From the NCBI GenBank assembly GCA_965279195.1, contig CBDIHP010000043.1:252065-316064 (forward strand): DNA of 64,000 bases. The letters run 5' to 3'. Numbering within the stretch: position 1 is the stretch's first letter; each line of letters begins with the position of its first letter. Under the pieces are notes generated by a model. It was not told the DNA's origin. It searched no databases and saw only the letters and a program-made list of their open reading frames with translations. Source of the stretch: CBDIHP01 sp965279195 (GTDB lineage Bacteria; Planctomycetota; Planctomycetia; Isosphaerales; Isosphaeraceae). Shown here piece by piece: positions 35,062-43,095 of the stretch. The position numbers and the translations under genes are program-made.

Positions 35062-36663
35062 ATGCTCGTCCGGCTGACGGTCACAGAGGGCCCGCACAAG
35101 GGCGACGCCTTCACGTTCGAGCAGCACGACAGCGTGCTCGTCGGCCGCTCCAAGAAGGCCCACTTCCGGCTCCTCCAGAAGGACGACACCCTCTCGCGGA
35201 TCCACTTCCTCGCCGAGTTCAACCCGCCGTTCTGCCGGCTCATGGACATGGGCAGCACCAACGGCACCGAGGTCAACGGCGAACTCATCAAGACCGCCGA
35301 CCTCAAGGATGGCGACCTCATCCGCGCGGGCCTGACCGTGATCCGCGTGGACATCCGGGGCGACGCCCGGGACCCCGAGCCCGCGCCCGAAGGCCCCTCG
35401 GAACTCTCCGAACTCGCCACCCGCCTGATCGGACGCCTCCCGGACGGATTCGACGGCGGGCTCGCCGTGGGGCTCGGATCCGAGCTGGCACCGGCCGCCC
35501 AGCCGCCGACCCCGGACGTCGACGAGACACCCGCCTGGGCCTTCGTCGACGAGACGCCGGCCTGGCCCGGCCCGCCGCCGTCGGTCACCCCGACCCCGCG
35601 CACGACGTCCCTGCCGACCGGCTTCCCTTCGTCGATCGTGACGCACACCGAACCCGCCGGGTCGGGCCACGAGACCGAGGTCGTGCCGATCGTCGGCATC
35701 ACGCCGAGGCCGCCGGCCATCGCGACCTGCCCCATCTGCGCGGCCCCCAGCGACCCCCGGCCGTTCCGGCCCTCGCTCGCCCGGCCGCTCTGCCTGGAGT
35801 GCCGTGAGCTGGTCGAGGGGCAGTCGCAGCCGATCCCCGACTACCTGCTCGTCCGCGAAATCGGGCGCGGCGGCATGGGCACGGTCTACCACGCCGTCCG
35901 CGTGGCCGACGCCTCGGTCGTCGCGATCAAGACCGTCATCCCGGCCATCGCCGGGACCGACGCCCAGATCCAGAGATTCCTGCGCGAGGCGAGTATCCTC
36001 AAGTCGCTCGATCACCCCAACATCGTCGCGTTCCACGAGGTCGGCGAGGCGGGCGGGCTGCTCTACTTCGCCATGGAATACATCCCCGGCATCGACGCCG
36101 CCCGGTGGTACAAGGCGAACCCCGGCACCCTCCCCATCAACCGGGCCGTCGCCCTGACGTGCCACCTCCTCAAGGCGCTCGAACATGCCCACGCGCAAGG
36201 CTTTGTCCACCGCGACATCAAACCCTCGAACATCCTGATCGCCCGGGGGGAGGGGGGCGGACGCGGCAAGCTCGCCGACTTCGGGCTTGCCCGCGTCTAC
36301 CAGTCGTCCAAGCTCAGCGGCCTGACGATGATGAACGACGTCGGCGGCACCGTGGCCTACAGCGCCCCCGAGCAGATCACCCACTTCCGCGACACCAAGC
36401 CCCCCGCCGACCAGTACGCCGCCGCCGTCACGCTGTACGTCTTCCTCACCGGCGAGACCCCCTTCCCCCGCGTCCCGACCCTCCAGCAGCAGATCCTGCA
36501 ACTCCTCGACAGGGCCCCCACCGAGATCCGCACCCTCCGCCCCGACGTCCCCGAACCCCTCGCCCGGGCCATCCACCGCGCCCTCGAAAAAGATCCCGCG
36601 AAGCGCTACCCCAGCGTCGCCGATTTCCGCACCGCCATCCAACCCTTCACGCGTCCCGGTTGA
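35062..36663 (+). CDS. FHA domain serine/threonine protein kinase
   Basis: 533 residues, cytoplasmic. An FHA phosphothreonine-binding domain comes first (about 20-95; GRS at 28-30, LSRIH, STNGTEVNG). A Pro-rich linker follows with a repeated DETPAWA/DETPAWP, then a small four-cysteine knuckle (CPIC at 223, CLEC at 244). The kinase domain covers about 262-530: GRGGMGTVYH, Lys290 in VAIK, HRDIKPSN at 383-390, DFGLAR at 406-411, APEQ. This one has the complete HRD and DFG, unlike the other kinase of the island. The FHA domain could read phosphorylation made by itself or its neighbour. A strong hairpin lies just before the start. Confidence 0.92.
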   Translation: MLVRLTVTEGPHKGDAFTFEQHDSVLVGRSKKAHFRLLQKDDTLSRIHFLAEFNPPFCRLMDMGSTNGTEVNGELIKTADLKDGDLIRAGLTVIRVDIRGDARDPEPAPEGPSELSELATRLIGRLPDGFDGGLAVGLGSELAPAAQPPTPDVDETPAWAFVDETPAWPGPPPSVTPTPRTTSLPTGFPSSIVTHTEPAGSGHETEVVPIVGITPRPPAIATCPICAAPSDPRPFRPSLARPLCLECRELVEGQSQPIPDYLLVREIGRGGMGTVYHAVRVADASVVAIKTVIPAIAGTDAQIQRFLREASILKSLDHPNIVAFHEVGEAGGLLYFAMEYIPGIDAARWYKANPGTLPINRAVALTCHLLKALEHAHAQGFVHRDIKPSNILIARGEGGGRGKLADFGLARVYQSSKLSGLTMMNDVGGTVAYSAPEQITHFRDTKPPADQYAAAVTLYVFLTGETPFPRVPTLQQQILQLLDRAPTEIRTLRPDVPEPLARAIHRALEKDPAKRYPSVADFRTAIQPFTRPG

Positions 36664-36665
36664 TC

Positions 36666-36815
36666 CGTAGGGTGTGGTGCCTCGCGGACCAACCGGACGC
36701 GAGGCTCCGCACCATCAACCGCAGGAGCCGACTCGGATAACCCGCGCGGCCGGGCTTGTCATCGGTGCGGAGCCGCCGACGTCGCGGGGCGACCTCGGCG
36801 GCACCACACCCTACG
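36666..36815. repeat. MITE-like element, GTAGGGTGTGG family
   Basis: 150 bp between the FHA-kinase stop and the BlaI promoter. The left end CGTAGGGTGTGGTGCC is exactly complementary to the right end GGCACCACACCCTACG. Further pairing inside includes CGCGAGGCTCCGCACC against GGTGCGGAGC. A related element lies at 50244-50357 and a partial one at 45536-45581. Confidence 0.75.
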
Positions 36816-36865
36816 AACCTGGCCTCGCGGCCTATCGAGATGCGAGGCTCCCTCCCAGCATCCAC

Positions 36866-36894
36866 TTGACGTCTTACGGCGGCTGTCGTAAGGT
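36866..36894 (+). promoter_or_regulatory. promoter of the blaI operon with embedded operator
   Basis: TTGACG at 36866-36871 and TAAGGT at 36889-36894, 17 bases apart. The first BlaI-type palindrome occupies the spacer, so a bound repressor would block RNA polymerase. The -10 box is weak; the -35 box and the operator position support the call. Confidence 0.6.
36873..36892. promoter_or_regulatory. operator 1, imperfect palindrome
   Basis: CTTACGGCGGCTGTCGTAAG. The ends (CTTACG and CGTAAG) match operator 2 and the middle is imperfect. It lies between the promoter boxes of the blaI operon. BlaI/MecI repressors bind short palindromes of this kind with TAC/GTA half-sites. Confidence 0.75.
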
Positions 36895-36903
36895 TAGTCT
36901 GTT

Positions 36904-36923
36904 CTTACGGCGATCGCCGTAAG
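36904..36923. promoter_or_regulatory. operator 2, perfect 20-bp palindrome
   Basis: CTTACGGCGATCGCCGTAAG, a perfect palindrome 11 bases after operator 1 and 17 bases before the blaI start codon. The centre-to-centre distance of 31 bp is about three helical turns, so two repressor dimers could lie on the same DNA face. Confidence 0.85.
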
Positions 36924-36940
36924 GCCGGAGGCAGACGACG

Positions 36941-37345
36941 ATGGACGACGCGACACTCTCGCTCGGGGAGCTGGAGATCCAGGCCCTGCGGACGGTCTGG
37001 GAACTCCAGCCCTGCACCGAGCGGCAGGTCTCGGACCGGGTCCGGGCCGATCGGGACGTGGCCAGGACGACGGTGCTGAAGACCCTCCAGCGCCTGGAGG
37101 AGAAGGGATTGCTGGTCCGCGAGGGCGGCCCGGGGCCGGTACGGTTCCGGGCGTCGGTGGGGAGGGATCGGCTTTTGCCGGCCCTGGTGCGGAGGTTCGT
37201 CGACCGGTTCCTCGGCGGCGTGGCGAGCCCGCTGGCAGCCTACCTGGCGGCCGATCCCGAGGCGCTCTCGGCCGACGACCTCGAAACGCTCCGGGCCCTG
37301 ATCCGCCGCATGGAGGAGAAGCCGGACGCCGGAGGTCGGCCATGA
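36941..37345 (+). CDS. blaI: BlaI/MecI family transcriptional repressor
   Basis: 134 residues. The N-terminal winged helix has the family pattern: LGELEIQALRTVWELQPCTERQVSDRV, then ARTTVLKTLQRLEEKGLLVRE. The C-terminal half mediates dimer formation and, in characterised systems, contains the site cut when the partner protease is activated. Two palindromic operators precede the gene, so it almost certainly represses its own operon. The stop overlaps the start of the M56 gene by four bases (ATGA), the usual coupling of BlaI with BlaR-type proteins. No beta-lactamase gene is nearby, so the trigger is probably not a beta-lactam. Confidence 0.93.
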   Translation: MDDATLSLGELEIQALRTVWELQPCTERQVSDRVRADRDVARTTVLKTLQRLEEKGLLVREGGPGPVRFRASVGRDRLLPALVRRFVDRFLGGVASPLAAYLAADPEALSADDLETLRALIRRMEEKPDAGGRP

Positions 37346-38265
37346 TCGATCCAATCAACGGGATCTCCGGGGTATGGGCCGATGCCCTCTGGCCGGCGAT
37401 CTGGCAAGGGAGCCTGCTCGCGGTCGTCTTCCTGCTCGCGGCCCGATGGCTCAGGTTCCTGCCGCCGTCGGCCCGCCACTGGATGTGGGTGGCGCTCGCG
37501 ATCAAGTTGTTGATCATGCCCTTGTGGTTCATCCGGCTGCCGGCCCCGCCGCCCGCCCCGGTTGTGGTCAGGGATCCGTCACCCCCGCCGTCGGTTCAGG
37601 TCCGATCGGAGCCGGGCGGGCCGAAGGATCCCGACATCGCGAGGTGGCAACATGATCTCGCGATGAGACTCGTGGAAGAGGGGCAGGCCACTTCACCCTT
37701 GCGACTGCTGAGCCGAGTCGAGCTCGCCTCGTGGTGTTTGCTGATCTGGTCCATCGGGCTGGCCGTCGGGGTGTTCCGGCTGGTCCGCCAAGTCCTCGAA
37801 TTGCATGGCCTCCTCGTCGGAGCGACGCCACTGGAAGGCGAGGCCTGGCGGTCTGCGATCGGGGCCGCGTCGGACGCGCTCGGCCTTCGGGCGCCGCCCC
37901 GATGTCTGGTCACCCGACGCGGATGCTCCCCGTTCGTCTGCGGCCTGTGGGTTCCGACACTGGTGGTGCCCGCCGACCTGATCGGCTCGCTCGAACCCGA
38001 CGCGATCCGCCGCGTGGTGCTGCACGAACTCGCCCACATCCGGCGCGGGGATTTGCTGTGGTGCTGGATCCCCGAAGTGCTGGGCCTGGTCCAGTGGTTC
38101 AACCCCGTCGTCCACATGATCGCCGCGCAGGCCCGGCTCGAACGGGAACTCGCCTGCGACCAGCTCGCGCTGACTCACACCGATTCCGACCCCCGCCGCT
38201 ACGCCGAGGTCCTGGTCGACGTCCTGTCACGACGCACCCGTCCCGTTCGCCCCAGAGTGGAATGA
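37342..38265 (+). CDS. M56 family (BlaR1-like) membrane metallopeptidase without sensor domain
   Basis: 307 residues. Two N-terminal transmembrane helices (SLLAVVFLLAARWL, HWMWVALAIKLLIMPLWFI), a Pro-rich loop, a third helix (WCLLIWSIGLAVGVF) and a cytoplasmic zinc protease domain with HELAH at 228-232 and the third ligand in ELACD at 269-273. In BlaR1 this protease cleaves the BlaI repressor after the outer sensor domain binds a signal. Here the protein ends about 35 residues after the ligand Glu, so there is no C-terminal penicillin-binding sensor. The gene overlaps blaI by four bases and is 40 bases from the next gene. Confidence 0.9.
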   Translation: MIDPINGISGVWADALWPAIWQGSLLAVVFLLAARWLRFLPPSARHWMWVALAIKLLIMPLWFIRLPAPPPAPVVVRDPSPPPSVQVRSEPGGPKDPDIARWQHDLAMRLVEEGQATSPLRLLSRVELASWCLLIWSIGLAVGVFRLVRQVLELHGLLVGATPLEGEAWRSAIGAASDALGLRAPPRCLVTRRGCSPFVCGLWVPTLVVPADLIGSLEPDAIRRVVLHELAHIRRGDLLWCWIPEVLGLVQWFNPVVHMIAAQARLERELACDQLALTHTDSDPRRYAEVLVDVLSRRTRPVRPRVE

Positions 38266-38305
38266 TGTGATCTCCCGATCCCACCAAGCCGAGGAGTCCC
38301 CCGCC

Positions 38306-39394
38306 ATGCGCAGCGAATTCGGCCCCTGGACGACGCACATCGGCCCCAGCCCGGTCGAGGGCCTGAGCGGCTTCTGGACGCGGCGGATCCTCCGCCTACC
38401 CGACCTCACCGCCTGCCCGACGAGCCCGTCCCGCAGGCAGATCCTCCAGCTCGGCGCCCTCGGCCTCGGCCTGGCTGCCATGCCGACCTTGCGGCCCGGG
38501 GTGGCGCAGGAGGCGGTGAAGCCGACGAAGCCGGGAGGGACAATCTTTCTCGTTGCAACATTCCGGGAGGGGGAGCAAGGAGTGCCGTACATCCCGCAAC
38601 TGGTTTCGATCGATGCCCGATCCGGTGAACGACGTATCGTGGGGCCTATGGAGTCTGGCATCATGTTCATCTCTCGCGATGGCAAGCGGGTGTCCTCGAA
38701 TGATTCGGAGGTCAAAGACGGTAATATTTTTTATAGAAACATCTGGATTCGAGAAATTCGTGCGATCGGAAAGATGACTCGGCCGATCTGCGAGTTCGGT
38801 GAAGCGGCGATCTGGTCTGGGGATGACTCCGAATTGATCGTGCCCCTTCCGATCAGCCCGCTCGGCAAGGCACCGCGACTCTATGAATACTGGCGTATGA
38901 ACGTCGATGGTTCACAGGGGAAGAAGCTCGCGATCCCCGAGAGACATTACGTCATGGACTGGTCACGGGACGGCCAGTGGATTGCAACCACATCCTCTGA
39001 TCATTCGAATGCGCGTGGACTTCACGTCTACCTGATGCATCCTGATGGGAGCGGACAGAGAAGGATCTCGACGGAGGACCTCTCCGCCTTTCCTAAATTC
39101 TCGCCCGACAGTCGCCGAGTGGTATTCGCGGAGCGCGGCGTACTGGTCTCGTTTGCCTTAGATGGAAACGATCGTCGCGTCTTGTTTCGACCCCAGGGCA
39201 AGATCTCTCTCCAGCACTCCGACTGGTCGCCGGATGGAACTCATATCGCCTGCGTCGTTTGCGATCGAGATCCGGTACGGCAGACAAATCTTTTCGATAA
39301 CTACCGGATCTTGGTCTTCCCCTCGGAAGGGGGCGAACCGCGAACGATCCAGGTCAAGGACAGCATCTTTCTGGGACAGATCTACTGGCGCTGA
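38306..39394 (+). CDS. Tat-exported TolB-like beta-propeller protein, copy 1
   Basis: 362 residues. A short leader (about 36 residues) precedes a twin-arginine signal, SRRQILQLGALGLGLAAMP, so export in folded form is likely. The mature part has several WD40/TolB-type PD40 blades: GIMFISRDGKRVSS, VMDWSRDGQWIATTSSD, FPKFSPDSRRVVFAERG, HSDWSPDGTHIACVV. The ATG at 38306 has GAGGAG upstream, and the same sequence lies before the second copy. It is the third gene of the BlaI operon. It could bind a ligand and signal to the sensor-less M56 protein (inference). The second half is clearly less GC-rich than its neighbours, for example around 38705-38760. Confidence 0.82.
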   Translation: MRSEFGPWTTHIGPSPVEGLSGFWTRRILRLPDLTACPTSPSRRQILQLGALGLGLAAMPTLRPGVAQEAVKPTKPGGTIFLVATFREGEQGVPYIPQLVSIDARSGERRIVGPMESGIMFISRDGKRVSSNDSEVKDGNIFYRNIWIREIRAIGKMTRPICEFGEAAIWSGDDSELIVPLPISPLGKAPRLYEYWRMNVDGSQGKKLAIPERHYVMDWSRDGQWIATTSSDHSNARGLHVYLMHPDGSGQRRISTEDLSAFPKFSPDSRRVVFAERGVLVSFALDGNDRRVLFRPQGKISLQHSDWSPDGTHIACVVCDRDPVRQTNLFDNYRILVFPSEGGEPRTIQVKDSIFLGQIYWR

Positions 39395-39417
39395 TATTCA
39401 CCGAGGAGTCCCCCGCC

Positions 39418-40506
39418 ATGCGCAGCGAATTCGGCCCCTGGACGACGCACATCGGCCCCGGCCCGGTCGAGGGCCTGAGCGGCTTCTGGACGCGACGGAT
39501 CCTCCGCCTGCCCGACCTCTCGTCTGGCCCGGCGAACCCCTCTCGCAGGCAAGTCCTCCAACTCGGCGCCCTCGGCCTCGGCCTGGCCGCCGTACCGACG
39601 TTGCGGCCCGGGGTGGCGCAGGAGGCGGCGAAGCCGACGGAACCGCGGGGGACGATCTTTGTCGGTGCAAACTTCCGAGAAAGGAAGGAAGGAGTGCAGT
39701 ACATCCCCCAACTGGTTTCGATCGATGCCCGATCCGGTGGACATCGCGTCCTCGGGCCTCTGAAGTCGGGCATCTTTTCCATCTCTCGCGACGGCAAGCG
39801 GCTGGCGTCTGGGGATTTGGAGGTCAAGGAAGGTTATGCCAGGTTGAAAAACATCTGGATGCAGGAAATCAATGCGATCGGGAAGATGACTCGACCGATC
39901 TGCCAGTTCGGCGACGAGGCCGTCTGGTCGGGGGACGACTCGGAACTGATCGTCATACACCTGATCAGCCCGCTCGGCAAGAACCCCAGGCGATGGGAAC
40001 ACTGGAGGATGAAGGCCGATGGGTCGCAACGGAGGAAGCTCGGTATCCCCGAGAGTCATGGCATCATGGACTGGTCCCGGGATGGCAAGTGGATCGTCAC
40101 CGCATCATCCGATCACCCGGATGCGCGTGGAAATCACGTCTACTTGATGCATGCGGATGGGACCGCCCAGCGACGGATCTCGACCGAGGACATTGCCGCC
40201 TATGCCAGCTTCTCGCCCGACAGCCGCCGCGTGGTCTTCTCGCAGCGGGGCGTGCTGGTCTCGGTCGCCGTGGACGGCGAGGATCGCCGCGTGCTGTTCC
40301 AATCCGGCGGCAAGATCTCTGTCCAGAACTCCGACTGGTCACCGGATGGGGGCCATATCGCAAGCGTGGTCTGCGACCGCGATCCGGTCCGACAGAATTA
40401 TCTCCCCGAGACCTACCGCATCCTGGTTTTCCCCTCAGTCGGGGGCGAGCCACGGGCGATCCAGGTCAACGACAACACGTTCCTGGGACAGATCTACTGG
40501 CGCTGA
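39418..40506 (+). CDS. Tat-exported TolB-like beta-propeller protein, copy 2
   Basis: 362 residues, exactly as long as copy 1 and starting 23 bases after it. The leader, Tat signal (SRRQVLQLGALGLGLAA) and upstream sequence are nearly identical to copy 1. The propeller blades align throughout (GIFSISRDGKRLAS, IMDWSRDGKWIVTASSD, YASFSPDSRRVVFSQRG, NSDWSPDGGHIASVV) but have diverged, with shared ends ...IQV..FLGQIYWR. This is a tandem duplication within the operon. The two copies may bind different ligands or form a heteromer (inference). A MITE-like element begins 9 bases after its stop. Confidence 0.82.
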   Translation: MRSEFGPWTTHIGPGPVEGLSGFWTRRILRLPDLSSGPANPSRRQVLQLGALGLGLAAVPTLRPGVAQEAAKPTEPRGTIFVGANFRERKEGVQYIPQLVSIDARSGGHRVLGPLKSGIFSISRDGKRLASGDLEVKEGYARLKNIWMQEINAIGKMTRPICQFGDEAVWSGDDSELIVIHLISPLGKNPRRWEHWRMKADGSQRRKLGIPESHGIMDWSRDGKWIVTASSDHPDARGNHVYLMHADGTAQRRISTEDIAAYASFSPDSRRVVFSQRGVLVSVAVDGEDRRVLFQSGGKISVQNSDWSPDGGHIASVVCDRDPVRQNYLPETYRILVFPSVGGEPRAIQVNDNTFLGQIYWR

Positions 40507-40514
40507 AGGCTGCA

Positions 40515-40655
40515 TGGAGTGCGGAAGCTTGCTTCCGCCATGGCCCGGCGGGAGCTTGCTCCTGAGATGGGCCATCGAGTCGGAGGTGGCGGCTTCGGTC
40601 CGGCACGCGGGGCAAGCTCTTCGAGAACAAAGCGGAAGCGAGCTTCCGGACTTCA
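40515..40655. repeat. 141-bp MITE-like element
   Basis: The left end TGGAGTGCGGAAGCTTGC continues to CTTCCGC; the right end is its imperfect complement (GCGGAAGCGAGCTTCCGG...). Inside are GGAGCTTGCTCC and a GGCAAGCTC sequence. The reverse complement of 56780-56920, also 141 bp, is similar along the whole length, so these are two copies in opposite orientation. Confidence 0.75.
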
Positions 40656-40715
40656 GATTCACGTATTACTCTGTTTCGACGCGAAGATGCGGGTGTCGAT
40701 CTGGTCCGACGGGCG

Positions 40716-41021
40716 TCAATCCTCCGGATTCATGGCACTCCGGAGGTCTCTACGGCCGTGGAGGACGCGCAGGATCTCGATCGATTCGCCCTTGAGCCGA
40801 TACAGGACGACGTACGGCTTGACGAGGAAGCTTCGACATCCGGGGCGGATTTATTCGCGGGTTCGACCGCTCTCCGGAAACCGGGCGTGGAGATTTGCAG
40901 CGTCGTGGAAGCGGTCGAGAAAGCGATTGGCCGCCCTGGGACTGTGATCGGCGATCCAATCCCAGATCTCGTCGAGGTCGGCCAGGGCCAGTTCGGTTAG
41001 GCTGGGTGCCGTGTCGTTCAT
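40716..41021 (-). pseudogene. parE: ParE/RelE-type toxin with premature stop
   Basis: Starts at an ATG that overlaps the stop of the antitoxin gene by four bases. The frame encodes MNDTAPSLTELALADLDEIW and IADHSPRAANRFLDRFHDAA, typical of ParE, then meets TAA at 40851-40853 (codon 57). After it the same frame continues as IRPGCRSFLVKPYVVLYRLK and ends with HGRRDLRSAM at a TGA at 40716-40718. That completes a normal 101-codon toxin. One base change (for example GAA to TAA) explains the break. An active toxin would inhibit gyrase (ParE) or cleave mRNA (RelE); this one is probably dead, unless the stop is a sequencing error or the gene is read through. Confidence 0.8.
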
Positions 41022-41302
41022 GCCTCGGCGTGGCCCCGTCGGGCGGCGAGCCTTGCCATGCCTCGGGCCTTGATGTCTTCGATCAACTGAGAGGTGAGGG
41101 GGACCGTCCGGCCCGCGTCCGCCTGCTCGATGCCCCGGTCGACCTCGACTTGGAGTGAGATGAGTCGTTCGCGATCGCCTTCATCTCGCTCCTTGAGCAG
41201 CCTGAGCCCCTCGTGAATCATCTCCGCGGCGGATCCGTAATGGCCGCTTTCCAGCTTCTGATGGATGAAAGTTTCCAGATCCGGCGGCAAGGAGACATCC
41301 AT
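41018..41302 (-). CDS. parD: ParD-like antitoxin (ribbon-helix-helix)
   Basis: 94 residues. MDVSLPPDLETFIHQKLESG and SAAEMIHEGLRLLKERD match the ParD/CopG-like antitoxins: an N-terminal ribbon-helix-helix for DNA binding and toxin binding by the C-terminal tail. It normally neutralises ParE and represses the pair's promoter. GGGGGA lies upstream of the ATG at 41302; a TTG 30 bases earlier gives only a basic extension. The toxin gene overlaps its stop but is broken, so this may be an orphaned antitoxin. Confidence 0.85.
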   Translation of the reverse strand: MDVSLPPDLETFIHQKLESGHYGSAAEMIHEGLRLLKERDEGDRERLISLQVEVDRGIEQADAGRTVPLTSQLIEDIKARGMARLAARRGHAEA

Positions 41303-41362
41303 CGGGATCCCCCGCAACGGTCGGAGAAACAATCGCTGGTCTCTCCTCCAAGCCTAGCAGAC

Positions 41363-41400
41363 AGCGAGCCGGCCGACGAGGGGAATCGTCGGCCGGCTCG
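41363..41400 (-). terminator. 16-bp perfect hairpin after the Gfo/Idh gene
   Basis: GCGAGCCGGCCGACGA at 41363-41378 and TCGTCGGCCGGCTCGC at 41385-41400, six-base loop. It lies about 30 bases after the Gfo/Idh stop on the minus strand. No clear T run follows, so it may be a terminator or a 3'-end stabiliser. Confidence 0.6.
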
Positions 41401-41429
41401 CGTGGGTCAGGGGGTGGTTGACGCCCGGG

Positions 41430-43016
41430 TCAGACTCGCTTGGCGACGGTCTGGGTGGCCTTCTCGGGGACCTCGGGCGACTTCCAGTCGAACCACTTCT
41501 CGTCGAATTCGATGCGGCGCTGCTGCTTCATCGCGATGTTGCTGGTGAGCGCGATGACGGCGTCGGCCAGGGCGACCTCGCCGCGGCAGCGCGGGAGGTG
41601 TTCCTTGTCGTCGTGGTAGTTCGAGGCGTTGCCGTGGCGGATGCAGTAGGCGAAGTGCTCGAGCTCTTCGCGGTAGCCGCGCGAGGGGTCGGCGGTGGCC
41701 AGGCCGCCGTAGGCCGAGGCGGCCGAGCCGCTGGAGCCGGCGGTGCTGGGCGTTGCCTCGAGCGTCGGCTTCTTGGCGCCCGGGGCCGTCTCCATGGTCA
41801 CGCTGGTCGTCTTCGGCCCGCCGGCGCCGGGCTTCCAGGTGTTGCGGTCGACCTCCTTGTAGAGGAGGATCTCCTTCTCCTTCTCGACGATCATGGTGCC
41901 GCGCGAGCCCATGAGCATCTCGCCGTAGTTCTCGAACTCGTTGGTGTTGATCGACGAGTACGTGACGACGACGCGGTCCTTCTCGGCCTTGCCGGGGAAC
42001 TCGAAGGTGACGAACACGTGGTCGTCGACCTCGCGGTTGTCGTCATAGAAGAAGGTGCCGCCGACGCCCTGGACCGCGACGGGGTGCTTCTTGCCGAGGA
42101 AGATCGAGCAGGCGTCGAGCTGGTGGCTGCCGAGCTCGGCCATGAGGCCCGCGCCCGTGCGGTTGGAGAGCCGCCAGCGGACGAGCTCTTCGAGGCTCTT
42201 GTAGCCGTACTTGGCGTAGTCGATCTTCTCGTCGGCGGCGGGGATGGGGGGCTTCCAGCCGTCGAAGTAGAGGACCTTGCCGTCCTTGTCGCGCTTGTAG
42301 ACGGGCTCGCCCTTGGAGTCGTAGACGAGGCGGCCGTCCTTGTCCTTCTCGATCATGGGCGTGGCATTGTTGCGGTGCCAGAGCGCCCGGATGTGACGGA
42401 TCTCGCCGAGGTGGCCTTCCTGGACGAGGTAGTTGGCGTTGTCGTACAGCACCGAGTAGTGCCGCTGGTGGCCGATGGCGAGGAGGCGGTTGGTGTCGTG
42501 CGCGACCTTCACCATCTCCTTGCACTGGCCGATGTTGTAGGCCATCAGCTTCTCGCAGAAGACGTGCTTGCCGGCCTTCATGGCCTCGATGGCGACCGGC
42601 GCGTGCAGCCAGAGCGGCAGCGCGATCACGACCATCTCCACGTCCTTGTCGGCGAGCATCTCCTTGACGTCGGCGTACTTCTTGAGCTTCTTGGCGTCGT
42701 CGGCGCCATACTGCTTGTGGTTGGTGAATTCCTTGACGGCCCGCTCCTGCTGGGAGGGGCGGATGTCGCAGAAGCCGATGTAGTCGACGTAGTCCCGGTT
42801 GTGGTCGTGGATCATGGCGCCGCAACCTTCGTTGCCGGTGCCGATGATCGCGGCCTTGACCGGGGCCTTGCCGCCCATGTCCTTGTAGCCGAAGTAGTAG
42901 GCCCCGAGGGCGGGCGCGACGGCCGCGGCCTTGAGGAAGTCGCGCCGGCTGAGCCCGAGCGCCGTGTTCGCGTTGTCGCGCCCCAGGGCGCGCTGTTCGG
43001 GAGTCAGATTCGTCAT
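41430..43016 (-). CDS. Gfo/Idh/MocA family oxidoreductase, Tat-exported
   Basis: 528 residues. A Tat signal (SRRDFLKAAAVAPALGAYY) precedes an NAD(P)-binding Rossmann domain starting at AAIIGTGNEGCGAMI. CEKLMAYNIGQ holds the EK(P/x) signature region, with His in AIGHQRHYSVLYDNA. The C-terminal beta-sheet domain follows and contains an Ala/Ser/Gly-rich insert near residue 430. Members act on sugars, inositols and related polyols; the substrate is not predictable. GGAGG precedes the ATG. The DoxX-like gene ends 79 bases upstream on the same strand, so the two probably form an operon. Confidence 0.9.
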   Translation of the reverse strand: MTNLTPEQRALGRDNANTALGLSRRDFLKAAAVAPALGAYYFGYKDMGGKAPVKAAIIGTGNEGCGAMIHDHNRDYVDYIGFCDIRPSQQERAVKEFTNHKQYGADDAKKLKKYADVKEMLADKDVEMVVIALPLWLHAPVAIEAMKAGKHVFCEKLMAYNIGQCKEMVKVAHDTNRLLAIGHQRHYSVLYDNANYLVQEGHLGEIRHIRALWHRNNATPMIEKDKDGRLVYDSKGEPVYKRDKDGKVLYFDGWKPPIPAADEKIDYAKYGYKSLEELVRWRLSNRTGAGLMAELGSHQLDACSIFLGKKHPVAVQGVGGTFFYDDNREVDDHVFVTFEFPGKAEKDRVVVTYSSINTNEFENYGEMLMGSRGTMIVEKEKEILLYKEVDRNTWKPGAGGPKTTSVTMETAPGAKKPTLEATPSTAGSSGSAASAYGGLATADPSRGYREELEHFAYCIRHGNASNYHDDKEHLPRCRGEVALADAVIALTSNIAMKQQRRIEFDEKWFDWKSPEVPEKATQTVAKRV

Positions 43017-43095
43017 CGGAGGTCCTCCGTTACGGATACGAAGCGTCGGGCGGCGGGGTTCGGCGTTCGTGTTGGTGAGAGGGCGGGCTCGGGGC

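Noticed and set aside
36941..38265. A beta-lactam resistance locus
   Set aside because: BlaI and an M56 protease are present, but no beta-lactamase or penicillin-binding sensor is; the pair is widely used for other signals.
38306..40506. TolB of a Tol-Pal system
   Set aside because: Only the propeller blades are shared; there are no tolA, tolQ, tolR or pal genes and the export signal is of Tat type.
40750..40959. A 69-residue minus-strand frame
   Set aside because: It is a shifted reading of the broken ParE gene, rich in Arg and Pro.
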